21,440 nt of DNA from Salisapilia sapeloensis (lineage: Eukaryota > Oomycota > Peronosporomycetes > Peronosporales > Salisapiliaceae), in assembly GCA_023334545.1 (NCBI GenBank), contig JAADVB010000282.1:1-21440 (forward strand). Direction: 5' to 3'. Positions 19,969-21,440 of the stretch are shown here, one piece after another (the stretch's first letter is position 1; every line of letters begins with the position of its first letter). The notes beneath the pieces are model-generated. The model saw only the letters and a list, made by a program, of their open reading frames with translations. It was not told the origin of the DNA and ran no database searches. The position numbers were made by a program, and so were the translations under genes.

Positions 19969-20793
19969 ATGAACTCTTCTCAGCAACCTACACAGAAGAT
20001 ACCACCATATGAAGCTTGCCCGACTCCTACAGTCATACCGAAGGAGACACCTCCCAAAGCTCACGTCACTACGTCGACCACCATTCCGCTTGATGGCATC
20101 CTGTCACTCCCAATGCCGTATGTATCGGCGGACGACTTCGATCATAAAGGCTTTGTTGCGAAAGCTATCACTCTGATCATCTTTCATATTGTCAATGTTG
20201 TCATTGGCTTTGCTGGTTTCGTCCTCGCTGTCGGAGGTGTCGTCGTGGTGCCAATTCTGTTCTGTTTCTGCTGTCTTGGAGCACCAGTCCTCCAAGCCCT
20301 TTTCTGGCTCCTGAAAAGTCTGGTCGAATTTGACATCGCTCTTGCCAACATGATCACGTCCGAGAAAGACAAAATCCAACGCCACCCACACATTGAATGT
20401 GGCTTTACAGCCGAAGGCAAGGTTACCATGTTGGAAAAGCTGTTTTACTTCTCCGGGCGCTCGTTCGCGATGGTCATCTACTTTGGTCTCGTCAAGTTCG
20501 CTGTAGCTTGCATCAGTGCCGGTATCTTGTATTATGGCCTTGCTATGTGGATCGTTGTTTTGGTCACGAACGGAAAGCCTGATATTGGAATTGGTGGTTT
20601 ATCGTTTAAGCAGTACGGTATCTGGTATGTAGTTCTTGTGGCTGGAATGTCAATTGCTGGGCTAGTACTTGTTCCACTGCACGCATGGCTATCGCGAAAG
20701 TTGACCGAGCTTTTCTGTGGTGATACAGCTAAAGCGGTAGGACGCCATGACATTACCAGCATGAAGCAGACTATCTCGGAGGCATCTGTGTGA
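19969..20793 (+). CDS. Sensor-like four-helix membrane protein, copy 5 (subfamily B)
   Basis: 274 residues from ATG 19969 (CGCCATGAAC). The frame stays open much further upstream, but that part overlaps copy 4 and its composition does not look coding. The N-tail (about 1-60) is Pro/Thr-rich. Hydrophobic segments lie near 64-88, 90-118, 166-195 and 212-238. The signature is PILFCFCCLGAPVLQALF, then LVEFDIALANMITSEKDKI and HPHIECGFTAE, matching copy 4. It continues FYFSGRSFAMVIYFGLVKFA, again as in copy 4, and ends RKLTELFCGDTAK. The conserved HPH-x3-GFT block between helices 2 and 3 is a useful subfamily marker. Same-strand tandem pair with copy 4, 260 bp apart. Confidence 0.8.
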   Translation: MNSSQQPTQKIPPYEACPTPTVIPKETPPKAHVTTSTTIPLDGILSLPMPYVSADDFDHKGFVAKAITLIIFHIVNVVIGFAGFVLAVGGVVVVPILFCFCCLGAPVLQALFWLLKSLVEFDIALANMITSEKDKIQRHPHIECGFTAEGKVTMLEKLFYFSGRSFAMVIYFGLVKFAVACISAGILYYGLAMWIVVLVTNGKPDIGIGGLSFKQYGIWYVVLVAGMSIAGLVLVPLHAWLSRKLTELFCGDTAKAVGRHDITSMKQTISEASV

Positions 20794-21440
20794 AATTGAT
20801 AAAAAGGAATGTAGCTCATTTGTTTGCTTCGATTGCTTCGTTTATTTAGCAAATCTCGACTTCATGATATTAAAGCTCGAGTGGTAAAGTTGACTCTATT
20901 GTATTTGCTGGCGTCGAGTACTTGGCTTCGACATTGGTCGGAGACTGGAGAAACAAACGCCAATTACTGTTGGGTAAAACATGGAAATCTTGGCTGAGAT
21001 CTATTCTAAATCGATTGAACAAAACGACGAGAGCTTGTACGACTTCATGTGTTTAGCTGTATAATCCACGTCTTTGGACACAAGGCATTTTACAGTTCAC
21101 TTGTGTCGGTTGTTTCTATTGTATAAGGTTATACCATTAGCTTTCGTTAGGTGGAGAAGACTTTATAACTTTACGGCGTTCACGCAATGGACTGTTCTTG
21201 TAACAAACTAGCTGGCATACAACAATGGTCACTGAAAAGAATGAACAAGCAGTAAATCCACTATAACAAAAATCGTAGATAAAGTAAAATAGATTTACTT
21301 TCGAGCGCATGGGCTTTTGCCGTTTCCAGCCTTTGAGACTTGAAGATCATCTGCAGGACCATAGATACGAGGCTCACACTCACCTCCGCTTCTTCATGGA
21401 TACGAAAGAGATCGTTATCGCCAGGAACATTAATCGCTCA
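20794..21440. other. Right-hand gap with no confident gene
   Basis: About 650 bp, AT-richer than the genes. A 27-codon peptide begins at ATG 20981 (MEILAEIYSKSIEQN), and a GTATAA donor at 21059 could join it to 21141-21203, giving a 46-residue product. This is too weak to call. The last 80 bp are open in several frames on both strands and may be the end of a gene that lies mostly outside the window. Confidence 0.4.

Noticed and set aside
20981-21203. Possible 46-residue two-exon peptide starting MEILAEIYSK
   Set aside because: Very short, with an 82-nt intron resting on weak sites and no family match. It needs transcript evidence before being called.
21380-21440. Right-edge frames: minus-strand end FVSMKKRR with stop, a minus-strand exon with a GTGAGT donor at 21383, and a plus-strand frame from 21310 open to the window end
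   Set aside because: They are mutually exclusive and each too short to choose between. Sequence beyond 21440 would decide.

Overview
The window is nuclear DNA from a flagellated eukaryotic microbe, most likely an oomycete (stramenopile). The case rests on four things. Genes are densely packed, with gaps often of 30-250 bp. Introns are tiny, mostly 51-61 nt, with GTA-type donors. There is an ankyrin protein built of the 'GHLxxVKWLHExRxEGCTxxAMD' units common in oomycete genomes. There is also an IFT88 gene, so the organism builds cilia or flagella. A Saprolegnia/Aphanomyces-type lineage would fit, but that is inference. I see no prokaryotic operon, tRNA, rRNA, transposon or CRISPR.

Left part (1-7430). 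A small signal-peptide/TM glycine-rich protein (minus) is followed by an RBBP6/Mpe1-type DWNN-zinc knuckle-RING-RS protein (minus, two exons), which acts in mRNA 3'-end processing and ubiquitination. A 630-bp divergent gap separates it from a polo-like kinase (plus, four exons) with two polo boxes. A short intronless ankyrin protein follows.

Middle (7487-13988). A six-exon gene encodes a secreted or surface Kelch plus EGF-like protein with a hydrophobic C-terminal tail. Next come IFT88 (plus, four exons) and, 78 bp away and convergent, a TMEM222/DUF778-type membrane protein (minus, three exons).

Right part (14204-20793). Five intronless genes encode mutually related multi-pass membrane proteins, in the order + - - + +. 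They share a Pro/Tyr-rich cytosolic N-tail, two hydrophobic hairpins, a Cys-rich 'LPLCCLG'-like motif and an amphipathic '(E/T/R)xDVxLxN' motif. Their architecture recalls the four-helix 'putative sensor' domain known mainly from bacteria. They form two subfamilies and are interrupted by a three-exon gene for a small RS-rich protein and a possible decayed or spliced minus-strand gene. This cluster is the most interesting structure in the window.

All splice junctions were deduced by eye from GT/AG sites, frame continuity and family conservation. Every spliced CDS given below sums to a multiple of three.
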